From: Acidimicrobiaceae bacterium
GTDB taxonomy: Bacteria; Actinomycetota; Acidimicrobiia; Acidimicrobiales; RAAP-2
Direction: 5' to 3'
NCBI GenBank assembly: GCA_027306605.1
Contig: DAHUZK010000016.1
Span: 26,772 to 90,771 of the forward strand
DNA: 64,000 nt
How positions within the stretch are numbered: the stretch's first letter is position 1; every line of letters begins with the position of its first letter. Shown piece after piece: positions 8,633 through 18,428 of the stretch. The notes beneath the pieces were generated by a model. It did no database searches and was not told where the DNA came from. It was given only the letters and a program-made list of their open reading frames with translations. A program made the translations under genes and the position numbers.

Positions 8633-10213
8633 GTGAGCGCCGACGAGACCCGCCCGACCCACCTGCGTCCGGGCACCTACGCCGCCAGGGACGGGGCCCG
8701 GCCCGCGGTGATCACCGGGTCGGGCGCCGTCGTCACCTTCGCCCAGCTCGAGGAGCGCTCGTGCCGGTTGGCCCAGGCGCTCCACGCCCACGGGCTCCGG
8801 CCGGGCGACCACGTGGCGGTGCTGCTCCCCAACGACGAACGGACCCACGAGGTGGCCTTCGGCCTGCAGCGCAGCGGCGTCTACTACACCTTGGCCAACT
8901 GGCACCTGACCGCGGAGGAGGCGGCCTACATCGTCAACGACTGCGGGGCGCGCACGCTGATCACCTCCTCTGCTCTGGCGGCCCTGGCCGAGGAGCTCGT
9001 CGACTTGACGCCCGAGGTCGGCCTGCGGCTGGTGCTGGGTGACGACGTGCCACCCGGTCACGTCTCCTACGACCAGTTCGTGGCCGGCTTCCCCGGCGAG
9101 CCGCTGGCCCGGGAGCTCGAGGGCTTCGCCATGCTCTACTCGTCGGGCACCACGGGCCATCCCAAGGGCATCCGGCGTCCGCTGAGCGAAGAGCCGTTCG
9201 GCACCAGCGCCACGCTCGTGCCGATGCTCGGGCGCGTCATGGGTTTCGGTGAGGGGAGCATCTACCTGAGCCCGGCGCCCCTCTACCACTCGGCGCCTCT
9301 GGTGTGGTCGATGACCGCTCAGCGCATGGGGGGCACGGTCGTGCTGATGGAGCACTTCGACCCCGAGCGCTGCCTGGCGCTCATCGAGCAGTACCGGGTG
9401 ACCCACGCCCAGTTCGTCCCCACGATGTTCGTGCGCATGCTCAAGCTGCCCGCCGAGGTCCGGTCCCGCTACGACCTCTCGTCGCTGCGCTCCGTGGTGC
9501 ACGCGGCGGCTCCGTGCGCCCCCGAGGTGAAGCGCCGGATGATCGAGTGGTGGGGCCCGATCGTCCACGAGTACTACTCGGGCACCGAAGGGCTGGGCAT
9601 GACCTGGATCACCTCGGAGGAGGCGCTCACCCACCCGGGCTCGGTGGGCCGCGCCATCTGGGGCGAGGTTCACGTCTGCGGGGACGACGGCGAGGAGCTC
9701 CCCGTCGGGCAGGACGGGGTCGTCTACTTCGGCAGCGGCACCCGTACGGTCACCTTCGAGTACAACCACGACCCGGAGAAGACCAGGGAGACGTTCAACG
9801 ACAAGGGATGGGCCACGCTGTGGGACGTCGGCCACCTCGACGAGGACGGCTTCCTCTACCTCACGGACCGCAAGCTGTTCATGATCGTCTCGGGCGGCGT
9901 GAACATCTACCCGCAGGAGATCGAGGACGTGCTCGTGCTGCACCCGGCGGTGGAGGACGTCGCCGTCTTCGGCGTCCCCGAACCAGAGATGGGGGAGGAG
10001 GTCAAGGCCGTCGTCCAGCCGGCGCCGGGCGTCGCGCCCGGTCCCGAGCTCGAGGCGGAGATCTTGGAGTTCTGCCGGGACCACCTGTCCCACTACAAGT
10101 GCCCACGCTCGGTCGATTTCACAGAGGCGATGCCTCGCGGGGAGAACGGCAAGCTCTACAAGAAGGTGCTGCGCGAGGCCTACTGGGCCAGTTCGGCCCC
10201 CAGCACCAGCTGA
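8633..10213 (+). CDS. AMP-dependent acyl-CoA synthetase/ligase (FadD-like)
   Basis: AMP-binding motif YSSGTTGHPKG, YYSGTEG, YLTDRKLFMIVSGGVNIYPQEIE. Confidence 0.92.
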   Translation: MSADETRPTHLRPGTYAARDGARPAVITGSGAVVTFAQLEERSCRLAQALHAHGLRPGDHVAVLLPNDERTHEVAFGLQRSGVYYTLANWHLTAEEAAYIVNDCGARTLITSSALAALAEELVDLTPEVGLRLVLGDDVPPGHVSYDQFVAGFPGEPLARELEGFAMLYSSGTTGHPKGIRRPLSEEPFGTSATLVPMLGRVMGFGEGSIYLSPAPLYHSAPLVWSMTAQRMGGTVVLMEHFDPERCLALIEQYRVTHAQFVPTMFVRMLKLPAEVRSRYDLSSLRSVVHAAAPCAPEVKRRMIEWWGPIVHEYYSGTEGLGMTWITSEEALTHPGSVGRAIWGEVHVCGDDGEELPVGQDGVVYFGSGTRTVTFEYNHDPEKTRETFNDKGWATLWDVGHLDEDGFLYLTDRKLFMIVSGGVNIYPQEIEDVLVLHPAVEDVAVFGVPEPEMGEEVKAVVQPAPGVAPGPELEAEILEFCRDHLSHYKCPRSVDFTEAMPRGENGKLYKKVLREAYWASSAPSTS

Positions 10214-11544
10214 AGGTCCGGAGGGGAGCGCACATCGGCGTACCAGGCGAGCACGAGGGCGACGACGGCGCCGAAGAGCAGCACGTTGGTGATCCCGACC
10301 GCGGCCACGACGGGTCCGACGAGCAGGTTGCCGATGCCGACGGTGCCGCCGAACCCCATCATCCACAGCGCCAGGACGCGCCCACGCACGCTCTCGTGCA
10401 GCCGCTCCTGCAGCGTGGTGTTGAGCGCCGTGATGAAGGCGAAGTAGAAGGCGCCGGTGACGGCGACGACGATGTCGGCGGGAACGGGCGCCCGCTGGAG
10501 AGCGAAGGCGCAGAGCGCCACCGAGTACCCCACCAGACAGACCCGGACGAGCAGGGGTTTGGACGTGCGGGCGAACACGGTCCCGATGGAGATCGCTCCG
10601 GCCAGAGCGCCGGCTCCGAAGCAGGCGTAGAGGATCCCGTAGTCGGCCGACTTGGAGAGGTCGATGCCCAGGTTGTGGGCGGCCACCACCGGCATCTGGC
10701 CGATGAAGGCGAGGGCCAGCAGCGAGAAGACGAACACGGTCACCAGAGAGCGCCCGACGACCCGGTCCTGGCGGGCCACGGTGATGCCCGCGGTGAGCTG
10801 GCGCCAGCGACTGGCCGGCGTCGCCGGCTGGGGCACGACGGGGAGCGTCACCACGAGGAGCGCGGCCACCACGAACAGGTACGTGGCCGCGTTGCCGGCG
10901 AAGACCCATGCCGGTCCGATGAGGGAGTACAGCACGCCACCGATCACCGGGCCGATCACCCGGGAGGCGTTCATCTGGGCGGAGTTCAGCGAGATCGCCC
11001 CGGGGAGGTCCTCGCGACCGACCAGGCCCGGGAGGATGGCCGAGTAGGCCGGACCGAACATGGCGCTGCCCGCACCGACGAAGAGGACCATCACCACCAG
11101 CAGGACGTGGGAAGGATGCGCGGAGAGGGCGACGAGCGCGACCCCGAGCGAGAACACGAGCTGCTCGATGGAGAGGAGGATGAGGAAGCGCTTGCGGTCA
11201 ACCTTGTCCGCCAGCAACCCGCCGATCATGGGCAGGACCAAGGTCGGCCCGAGCTGGGCGAAGATGATGAGACCGACGAACGCGCTGGAGTGGGTCAGGT
11301 CGTAGGCGTAGGCGCCGAGGACGACGTTCTGCATCCAGGTGCCGATGTTCGAGGCAAAGGCGCCGAAGAAGACGATGCGAAACGTGCGGTGCGAGAGGGC
11401 CGCCTTGGCCGTGCCGCGGCGAGCCCCCAGCGGTGAATCACCGTCGACGACCGCGTCCTCGATCTCCTCGATGGAGATCGGACCCTGTGCCGCCTCCACC
11501 TCCCCGCGCTCGCGCTGGGGGAGAGGCTCGGCTTCGGGCGGCAC
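10180..11544 (-). CDS. MFS transporter (enterobactin exporter EntS-like)
   Basis: SHRTFRIVFFGAFASNIGTWMQNVVLGAYAYDLT..; 10-12 TM; GTG 11544 preferred, ORF open to 11637. Confidence 0.85.
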   Translation of the reverse strand: MPPEAEPLPQRERGEVEAAQGPISIEEIEDAVVDGDSPLGARRGTAKAALSHRTFRIVFFGAFASNIGTWMQNVVLGAYAYDLTHSSAFVGLIIFAQLGPTLVLPMIGGLLADKVDRKRFLILLSIEQLVFSLGVALVALSAHPSHVLLVVMVLFVGAGSAMFGPAYSAILPGLVGREDLPGAISLNSAQMNASRVIGPVIGGVLYSLIGPAWVFAGNAATYLFVVAALLVVTLPVVPQPATPASRWRQLTAGITVARQDRVVGRSLVTVFVFSLLALAFIGQMPVVAAHNLGIDLSKSADYGILYACFGAGALAGAISIGTVFARTSKPLLVRVCLVGYSVALCAFALQRAPVPADIVVAVTGAFYFAFITALNTTLQERLHESVRGRVLALWMMGFGGTVGIGNLLVGPVVAAVGITNVLLFGAVVALVLAWYADVRSPPDLQLVLGAELAQ

Positions 11545-11635
11545 GCCCCCATGGTACGGGAGGCCCTCCGACCGACTCACCGCCCATGCGGGGGACGGCC
11601 GCGGGGTGAGGCCCAGGCCACCCCGGGAGCGGGCC

Positions 11636-11659
11636 ACCTTGAAGTGTCAACCTCAAGGT
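11636..11659. promoter_or_regulatory. Operator-like palindrome ACCTTGA-N10-TCAAGGT
   Basis: 7-bp perfect arms; core CTTGAGGTTGA (minus strand) repeated at 11684-11694. Confidence 0.5.
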
Positions 11660-11740
11660 GAGATTCAGACTGAGACAGGCATATCAACCTCAAGTAGAGG
11701 TCGGGAGATATCTCATGCTCAAGTTTACGTTCAGCATTCC

Positions 11741-13237
11741 TCACTCCAGGGAGGACCGCATGGCGTCGGCCAGCTCGCTCGAGGGGCGGACGGCCGAGAT
11801 GAGGGCAGCGGCCACGGAGATCGCCGCCAGGACGTACGACGTGATGGAGAAGGCGTGCCGGGCCGCCAGGGTGCCGCCGTCGCCCCCGGCTGCCACGAAG
11901 ACGGTGCCGGTCACGGCCAGCCCGAGGGCGGTGCCGGTGCCGCGGGTCATGTTGAGGACGCCCGACGCCATCCCGGCCTGTTGCGGCGGTGCGGCGCCCA
12001 TGATCGATGCGTTGTTGGGCGAGGTGAACAGGCCCATCCCCACGCCCAATGCGGCCAGGAGCAAGAGGAAGCCGACCGTTCCCGTGGTCAGGGCGCCCAT
12101 GAGGATCAGGGCGGCCGCGACGATGACCATGCCGCCCACGGTCAGCGGCCGTGCCCCGATGCGGTCGGCCAAGCGGCCCGCCATCGGCGCCACGATGCCG
12201 AAGGCGAGGGGCATGGCCATCAGCTCGAGCCCGGACCGGGCCGTCCCGAACCCCAGTCCGCGTTCGAAGTAGAAGGGCACCAGCAGCAGCACACCGAACA
12301 TGACGAGGTAGGAGCCCACGCCGCTCAGGATCCCCGTCGAGAATTGGGTGCTGCGGAACAGCCCGAGGTCCAACATGGGGTCGCCGTCACGCCGTTCGTG
12401 CCAGACGAAGACCGCCGTGAGCACGGCGGCCGCGACGAAGAGGAAGACGATGACCGTGGTGCCCCACCCGATGGAGGCACCGAACGTGATGGCCGAGAGC
12501 AGCGCCGCCACCGCCGGGAAGAAGATCGCGAGACCCGTCCAGTCGAAACGCACGCGTTCCATCAGGTTCTTGCTGCGCGGCACGAGGAGCACCGCGGCCA
12601 GCGCACCGAGGAAGCCGAAGGGGACGTTCACGAAGAAGATGAGCCGCCAGCCACCCGCCGCCAGCAGCAACCCGCCGACGGTGGGCCCCATGGCCAGTCC
12701 CAGCGCCTGAGCGGCGCCCTGCATCCCGATGGCCTTCCCCAGGGCGCGGCCGGGCACCACGAGCACGATGATGGCCAGGCTGTTCGCCTGCAACATGGCG
12801 GCACCGACGGCCTGGAGACCGCGAAAACCGCACAGCGCGACGAGGCTCGGCGCCAATCCGCAGAGCGCCGAAGCCACCGTGAAGAGCAGGAATCCGTAGA
12901 CGTAGAGGAGCTTGCGGCCCCACATGTCGGCGAAGCGGCCGACGGCGGTCACGGTGGCCACGAGGACGAGGAGATAGGCCAGGCCGACCCACGTCACGGC
13001 CCCGACGGAGGCATCGAACGTGCGCTGCAGCGTCGGGAGCGCCACGGTGACGATGGACGCGTCCAGCTGTCCCATGAAGGCGCCCACGCAGACGGCGGCG
13101 ACCGCGTACCAGTGTGCGTCGGGCCGCTCGCGGATGGCCTGGGGCCGGCGCGGCTCGACGAGGAGCCGGTCCCAGGCCAGGGTCCACAGCCGTGACGTGT
13201 CCGGTGCGTTCTTGCGGTCGCCGGCGTGGTCCGTCAT
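11741..13237 (-). CDS. MFS transporter, DHA2 family
   Basis: About 14 TM; GAFMGQLDASIVTVALPTLQRTF; ATGA overlap with the upstream GH3 stop. Confidence 0.9.
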   Translation of the reverse strand: MTDHAGDRKNAPDTSRLWTLAWDRLLVEPRRPQAIRERPDAHWYAVAAVCVGAFMGQLDASIVTVALPTLQRTFDASVGAVTWVGLAYLLVLVATVTAVGRFADMWGRKLLYVYGFLLFTVASALCGLAPSLVALCGFRGLQAVGAAMLQANSLAIIVLVVPGRALGKAIGMQGAAQALGLAMGPTVGGLLLAAGGWRLIFFVNVPFGFLGALAAVLLVPRSKNLMERVRFDWTGLAIFFPAVAALLSAITFGASIGWGTTVIVFLFVAAAVLTAVFVWHERRDGDPMLDLGLFRSTQFSTGILSGVGSYLVMFGVLLLVPFYFERGLGFGTARSGLELMAMPLAFGIVAPMAGRLADRIGARPLTVGGMVIVAAALILMGALTTGTVGFLLLLAALGVGMGLFTSPNNASIMGAAPPQQAGMASGVLNMTRGTGTALGLAVTGTVFVAAGGDGGTLAARHAFSITSYVLAAISVAAALISAVRPSSELADAMRSSLE

Positions 13238-15684
13238 GCCGGCAGCTCGCCCTGCCACTCGATCTCGGTCGAGGCGCGTATGTCGCGCGAGGAGGCCCCG
13301 ACGAGCACCTCGTAGCGTCCCGGGTCCGCTCGCCAGGCGTGCGTGGCGACGTCCCAGTAGCGGAAGGCGTCGGCGCCCAGGGCGATCTCCACCGTGGTCT
13401 CGGCCCCGGGTTCGAGCGAGACCTTGGCGAACCCCGCCAGCTCCCGGTCGGGGCGACGGAGCGGCGCCTCCGGCGCGCGCACGTAGACCTGGACGACCTC
13501 GGTGCCCGGGCGCACCCCTTTGTTGAGGAGGCGGACCGACACGCGCTCGCCGCTGGCCTGGACGTCCTCGAAGGCGATGTCCCCGTAGGACAGCCCGAAG
13601 CCGAACTCGAAGCGCGGTGCCAGTCGGGAGGTCTCGTAGAAGCGGTAGCCCACGAGCACGCCCTCGCCGTACTCGACCCGTCCCTCGATGCCGGGGTACC
13701 GCGCCCCTTCGATCCCGAGACCCGCCGGCCCGTCCTCGGCCCGGGCCGGGAAGGTCACGGGAAGCCGGCCGGAGGGCTCGGCCAGGCCCACCACGATGTC
13801 GGCCAGCGCGTCGGCTCCCTCCTCGCCCGGGTACCAGGCCATCAGGACAGCGCCGGCACGGTCGGCCCAGGGCATCTCGACGGGCGAGCCGGCGTTCACG
13901 ACGACCACGCTGCGGGGGTTGGCCTCGAGCACGGCTTCGACGAGCTCGCGTTGGCGTCCGGGCAGGGAGAGGTCAGGGCGGTCGTGACCCTCGGATTCCC
14001 ACTCCCCGTTGGATCCCACCACGACCACGGCGACGTCGGCCTCGGCCGCGGCGCGCACCGCACGCTCGAACTCGTCGCCCGTGTCCGGTGGCGAGGCCCC
14101 GATGCGTGCACCCATGATCGGCGACGAGACGCTCCGGGGCCAGACCTCCACCGCCAGCTCGTAGGTGCGGCCCGCCGCCAGGTCGACCGTCACCTCGACC
14201 GGTGCGCTGCCGGCTCCGTAGAACCCGTGACCTCTGGTCGGCTCCGAGTTGTCCACCACGACGTCGCCGTCGAGGCGCAGGACGGCCCGCCCGGCACTCT
14301 CGAGCCCGACACGCCAGGCTCCGGCGGCGTCGGGGGTGAAGCGGCCCTTGATGCGCACCGAGCAGGCCCCGACCCGCAGACCCGGCAGCGGTGGGCCGAT
14401 CCACATGACCCTGGCCGAATGGGCGCGACCGGTGGCGACCGGCTCGCCGGCCAGGTCGACGTTGTCGAAGTACTCCACCTCGAAGCCGTTCGCCTCCACC
14501 AGGTTCAGGTCGACGGGCCGCAGCCCGCGGTCGATGCGGCAGCCCGTCTCGTAGGAGACGGTCGCCGCCGGCAGTCGTTCGGCCAGGGCGTCGGCCACAC
14601 TGCGCCACCGGTGGGGGGTGACCTCCGAACTGCCTCCGCCCATGGCCAGCTGGCGGGCGTTGGGGCCCACGACGGCCAGGCGGGACACCGCGCCGGGGTC
14701 GAGCGGGAGCAGACCGTCGTTGACCAGCAGGACGGTGCCCTCCGCGGCGAGGCGCCGGGCCACGGCGCGCCGGGCCGGGTCGTTGTGCTCGCCCTCGTCG
14801 GTGGGGACGGTGCCGCGGCCGAGGATGCCGACACGCCCCATGAGGCGCAGCATGCGACGCACCTGGGCGTCCACCACCGACTCGTCGAGCTCGCCGTTGC
14901 GGACCGCGGCGGCCAGGGTCGGCCCGAGCCAGGCCGACGGTCCCGGCATCTCGAGATCCAGTCCGGCCCGGGCTGCCGGCACCGTCGAGTGGGTGCCGAA
15001 CCAGTCCGACATGACCAGGCCGTCGAAGCCCCAGTCCTCGCGCAGGATCCCACCGATGAGATCGGGCTGCTCGCCGCAGTAGGTCCCGTTGACCTTGTTG
15101 TAGGCGGTCATCACCGACCAGACGCCGGCCTCCTTGACCGCCTGCTCGAAGGGCACCAGATGGATCTCGTGCAGGGTCCGCTCGTCCACCTCGGCGCTGA
15201 TGGTCATGCGCTCGTGCTCCTGGTCGTTGCAGGCGAAGTGCTTGATGCAACAGGCGACGCCGCCTTGCTGGACTCCGCGCACATAGGCGACGGCGAGGCG
15301 TGCCGTGAGGAGCGGGTCCTCGGAGAAGGACTCGAAGGTGCGGCCGGCCAGCGGTGTGCGCACGATGCACACGGTCGGGCCGAGGAGGACGTGCACGTTC
15401 TTCGAACGGGCCTCGGCGGCCAGCGCCTCGCCCATCTGCCCGGCCAGCGCCGGGTTCCACGACGACCCGACCGCCGTGCCGCACGGGAACGAGAGCGAGC
15501 GGCGCCCGACGAGACTGTCGCCGCGCACGCCCGACGGTCCGTCCGACACCTTGAGCGAGGGGATGCCGAGGCGTTCGACGGCAGGGACGTACCAGAGGCT
15601 CGTGCCCGCGGTGAGCGAGGCCTTCTCGTCGAGGGTCATCTCCCCGATCAGATGCTCGATCTCTGCCTCCGGCGTCGTTGTCAC
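13234..15684 (-). CDS. Glycoside hydrolase family 3 beta-glucosidase with inserted PA14-like and C-terminal Fn3-like domains
   Basis: DGPSGVRG, GFDGLVMSDWFG nucleophile region, GLDLEMPG; SD GGAGGG before GTG 15684; no obvious signal peptide. Confidence 0.9.
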   Translation of the reverse strand: MTTTPEAEIEHLIGEMTLDEKASLTAGTSLWYVPAVERLGIPSLKVSDGPSGVRGDSLVGRRSLSFPCGTAVGSSWNPALAGQMGEALAAEARSKNVHVLLGPTVCIVRTPLAGRTFESFSEDPLLTARLAVAYVRGVQQGGVACCIKHFACNDQEHERMTISAEVDERTLHEIHLVPFEQAVKEAGVWSVMTAYNKVNGTYCGEQPDLIGGILREDWGFDGLVMSDWFGTHSTVPAARAGLDLEMPGPSAWLGPTLAAAVRNGELDESVVDAQVRRMLRLMGRVGILGRGTVPTDEGEHNDPARRAVARRLAAEGTVLLVNDGLLPLDPGAVSRLAVVGPNARQLAMGGGSSEVTPHRWRSVADALAERLPAATVSYETGCRIDRGLRPVDLNLVEANGFEVEYFDNVDLAGEPVATGRAHSARVMWIGPPLPGLRVGACSVRIKGRFTPDAAGAWRVGLESAGRAVLRLDGDVVVDNSEPTRGHGFYGAGSAPVEVTVDLAAGRTYELAVEVWPRSVSSPIMGARIGASPPDTGDEFERAVRAAAEADVAVVVVGSNGEWESEGHDRPDLSLPGRQRELVEAVLEANPRSVVVVNAGSPVEMPWADRAGAVLMAWYPGEEGADALADIVVGLAEPSGRLPVTFPARAEDGPAGLGIEGARYPGIEGRVEYGEGVLVGYRFYETSRLAPRFEFGFGLSYGDIAFEDVQASGERVSVRLLNKGVRPGTEVVQVYVRAPEAPLRRPDRELAGFAKVSLEPGAETTVEIALGADAFRYWDVATHAWRADPGRYEVLVGASSRDIRASTEIEWQGELPA

Positions 15685-15700
15685 GCGTTCCCTCCTCTGC

Positions 15701-17617
15701 TCACCAGGTGTCGACGAACGGCCTGCGCTGTCGCGGCTCGGCGGACCAGTGCGGGCGCGGCCCCGCTGCGTCCAGCGCATGCAGGAAGCGCCCCCGCGTG
15801 GCGGCAGGGTCGATCACGTCGTCGATCTCGAAGTGCTCGGCCACGTTGAGCGCCTTGCCGTGTTCGTAGGCGCGCGCCACCATGGAGTCGAATGCGGCCG
15901 CCCGCTCGGCCTCGTCGGCGATCGCTTCGAGCTCACGCCGGAAGCCGAGGCGCACCGCGCCCTCGAGTCCCATGCCACCGAGCTCGCCGGTCGGCCAGGC
16001 GACCGTGAAGACCGGCCGGCGGAAGCTGCCGCCGGCCATCGCCTGTGCTCCCAACCCGTAGCCCTTGCGCAGCACGACGCACGCGAAGGGCACGGTGAGC
16101 GACGCTCCCACGACGAACATGCGACTGACGTGACGGACGAGGGCGGTCTCCTCGGCCTCGGGCCCCACCATGAAGCCCGGGGTGTCGCAGAGGAACAGCA
16201 GCGGCAGCCCGAACGCCTCGCACAGCTGCATGAAGCGGGCGGCCTTGTCGGCGTTGCCGGCGTCGATGGCCCCCGCCAGGTGCATCGGGTTGTTGGCGAT
16301 CACCCCGACCGGCCGCCCTTCCATACGCACGAGGGCGGTGACGAGACCCGGTGAGAAGGACGGCCGGAGCTCGAGCACCGAGTTCTCGTCGGCCAGCAGC
16401 GCGGCCGCCCGCCGGACGTCGTAGACCCTGCGCCGGTCGGCCGGGACGACGTCGCGCAGCAGCGTCTGGTCGGCGCAGGTCCACTCGGCGCGGTCGCCCT
16501 GGAAGTAGGACAGGTAGCGGCGGGCCACCTCGACGGCGGCCTTCTCGTCGTCGCAGAGGACGTCGACCACCCCGTTCGGCACCTGGACCGACACCGGCCC
16601 GACGTCCTCGGGGGCGAACGCGCCGAGGCCGCCACCCTCGATCATGGCCGGCCCGCCCATGCCGATGTTGGCGTCGGGGGTGGCGATCACGGCGTGGCAG
16701 CAGCCGAGCAGAGCGGCGTTGCCGGCGAAACAGCGTCCCGAGACGACCCCGACCAGCGGCACGCGCCCGCTGAGGGCGCCGAAGAGGGCGAAGGCCTCGG
16801 TGTCGAGCCCGGTGACGGTGGCGTGGTCGGTGTCGCCCGGCCGGCCGCCGCCACCCTCGGCGAAGAGGACGACGGGCAAGCGCAAGCGGTCCACCAGCGC
16901 GAACAGCCGGTCCTTCTTCTGGTGGTTCATCTGGCCTTGGGTCCCGGCCAGGACCGAGTAGTCGTACGACAGCACGGCGCAGCGCGCCCGCTGCGGCTCG
17001 AAGAGGTCTCCGTTGACCCGGCCGATCCCGGCGATCAGCCCGTCGGCGGGGGTGTTGGCGACGAGGTCCTCCGCGCTGCGCCTGGCGCGCTGCGCCGCCA
17101 CGACGAGGCCCCCGTACTCCTCGAAGCTGCCCGCGTCGCAGAGGTCCTCGACGTTCTCGCGGGCCGTGCGCCGCCCCTGGGCGTGCCGGCGCTGGGTCGC
17201 GGCGGGCCGGCTCGGGTCGAGCGTTCGGGCCACGCGGGCACGCAACTCGGCCAGCTCCGGTCGCTCCGCGCGCCTCGCGTCCGCCGTGGGCCCCGCGTCC
17301 GCCGTGGGCCCCGCGTGGTCCGCGTGGTCCGCGTGGTCCGGAGCCGCCGCAAACGCTGCGGCCGACCCAGCACCGTGGTCCGGCCGCACCCGCACGAGGA
17401 CGTCACCGGTCTGCACGGCGTCGCCCGGCGCCACGTCCACCGAGTCGATACGACCGGGCGTGGCGGCCTCGACCAGATGCTCCATCTTCATGGACTCGAG
17501 CACCACCAAGAGCGCGCCGGCCGGCACCATGTCGCCCGCGGTGACGGCGACGCGCAGCACCGTGCCGGCGAAGGAGGCCAGAACCGGCGCGCTCCGCGGG
17601 CGCGCCGCATCGCTCAC
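15701..17617 (-). CDS. Biotinyl (BCCP) domain fused to acyl-CoA carboxyltransferase domain
   Basis: N-term biotin motif LESMKMEHLVEA; C-term carboxyl transferase GRCFAGNAALLG, GMGGPAMIEGGGLG, FLCDTPGFMVGPEAE; GTGA overlap with nitroreductase. Confidence 0.9.
   Translation of the reverse strand: MSDAARPRSAPVLASFAGTVLRVAVTAGDMVPAGALLVVLESMKMEHLVEAATPGRIDSVDVAPGDAVQTGDVLVRVRPDHGAGSAAAFAAAPDHADHADHAGPTADAGPTADARRAERPELAELRARVARTLDPSRPAATQRRHAQGRRTARENVEDLCDAGSFEEYGGLVVAAQRARRSAEDLVANTPADGLIAGIGRVNGDLFEPQRARCAVLSYDYSVLAGTQGQMNHQKKDRLFALVDRLRLPVVLFAEGGGGRPGDTDHATVTGLDTEAFALFGALSGRVPLVGVVSGRCFAGNAALLGCCHAVIATPDANIGMGGPAMIEGGGLGAFAPEDVGPVSVQVPNGVVDVLCDDEKAAVEVARRYLSYFQGDRAEWTCADQTLLRDVVPADRRRVYDVRRAAALLADENSVLELRPSFSPGLVTALVRMEGRPVGVIANNPMHLAGAIDAGNADKAARFMQLCEAFGLPLLFLCDTPGFMVGPEAEETALVRHVSRMFVVGASLTVPFACVVLRKGYGLGAQAMAGGSFRRPVFTVAWPTGELGGMGLEGAVRLGFRRELEAIADEAERAAAFDSMVARAYEHGKALNVAEHFEIDDVIDPAATRGRFLHALDAAGPRPHWSAEPRQRRPFVDTW
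17279..17341. repeat. Tandem repeats (18 bp x2, then 9 bp x3) in the BCCP-CT linker
   Basis: gtccgccgtgggccccgc x2 then gtggtccgc x3; encodes DHADHADHAGPTADAGPTADA. Confidence 0.85.
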
Positions 17618-18273
17618 CCCGGCCACAGGGGCTGGTCGACGGTGAAGCCGATGTCCGCGCCCCAGGTGTTGCGGTACGAGACCCGGTGCGCCGGCACCCG
17701 GGCGCCGACACCCCAGGTGCCCGTGGGGTACCCGAAGCTGACGGTGCCCGAGAGGATCCAGCCCTCGTCGGCGGGCACGCCGAGGATCTCGAACGTCTCG
17801 TCGGGGTGGAAGAACTGGAGCAGCGCCGTGAGGCAGCTGCCGATGCCCTCGGCCCGGGCGGCCAGCATGGCGCTCCAGACGGCGGGGTAGATGGAGCCGC
17901 CGGTCGGGTCGTACTGGCTGAAGGGGAACAGGTAGAGCGGGACGTCCTCGAAGTGGTCCGCCAGCCACTGCGCCGAGCGCTGCACCTTCAGCATCTGCAC
18001 GGACTCGGGCGCGTCGGGGTCGGCGGCCGCCGCCTCGAGCTGGGGCTTGTAGACGGTCTTCCAGAGCTCGCCCATGGCGTGCTGGTACAGGGGGGCCAGG
18101 GCGGCCCGCTTCGCCGGGTCGTCGAGCAGCAGGAAGCGCCAGTTCTGCTGGTTGCCGCCGGAGGGGGCGTGGATGGCGGCATCGAGGATGCGGGCCTGCA
18201 CGTCGAGGGGGATGGGGTCCTTCTTGACCCGGCGCATGGCGCGCGTCGTGTAGAGGGCCTCGTGGAGATCCAT
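17614..18273 (-). CDS. Nitroreductase family protein
   Basis: MDLHEALYTTRAMRRVKKDPIPLDVQARILDAAIHAPSGGNQQNWRFLLLDD. Confidence 0.9.
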   Translation of the reverse strand: MDLHEALYTTRAMRRVKKDPIPLDVQARILDAAIHAPSGGNQQNWRFLLLDDPAKRAALAPLYQHAMGELWKTVYKPQLEAAAADPDAPESVQMLKVQRSAQWLADHFEDVPLYLFPFSQYDPTGGSIYPAVWSAMLAARAEGIGSCLTALLQFFHPDETFEILGVPADEGWILSGTVSFGYPTGTWGVGARVPAHRVSYRNTWGADIGFTVDQPLWPG

Positions 18274-18367
18274 GGCGCCGACCTTACGCCGGGGGGGCCG
18301 AGCAGACGAAGCCGATCTCTCCGAGTGCCGAAGAGGGAAAGGGCGGGCGGTCTCGACCGATGCCGCG

Positions 18368-18415
18368 TCGGCCTCGGCCTCGGCCTCGCCCCGGCCCGGC
18401 CCGGCCCGGCCCGGC
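18368..18415. repeat. Intergenic microsatellite (6-bp TCGGCC-like then 5-bp CGGCC-like units)
   Basis: cggcctcggcctcggcctcg followed by cccggcccggcccggcccggc. Confidence 0.8.
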
Positions 18416-18428
18416 ACGCCGGCGGTGC

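Noticed and set aside
8030-10909. 959-aa minus-strand ORF
   Set aside because: Low-complexity R/G/H-rich translation spanning ABC permease, acyl-CoA synthetase and MFS genes; GC artefact
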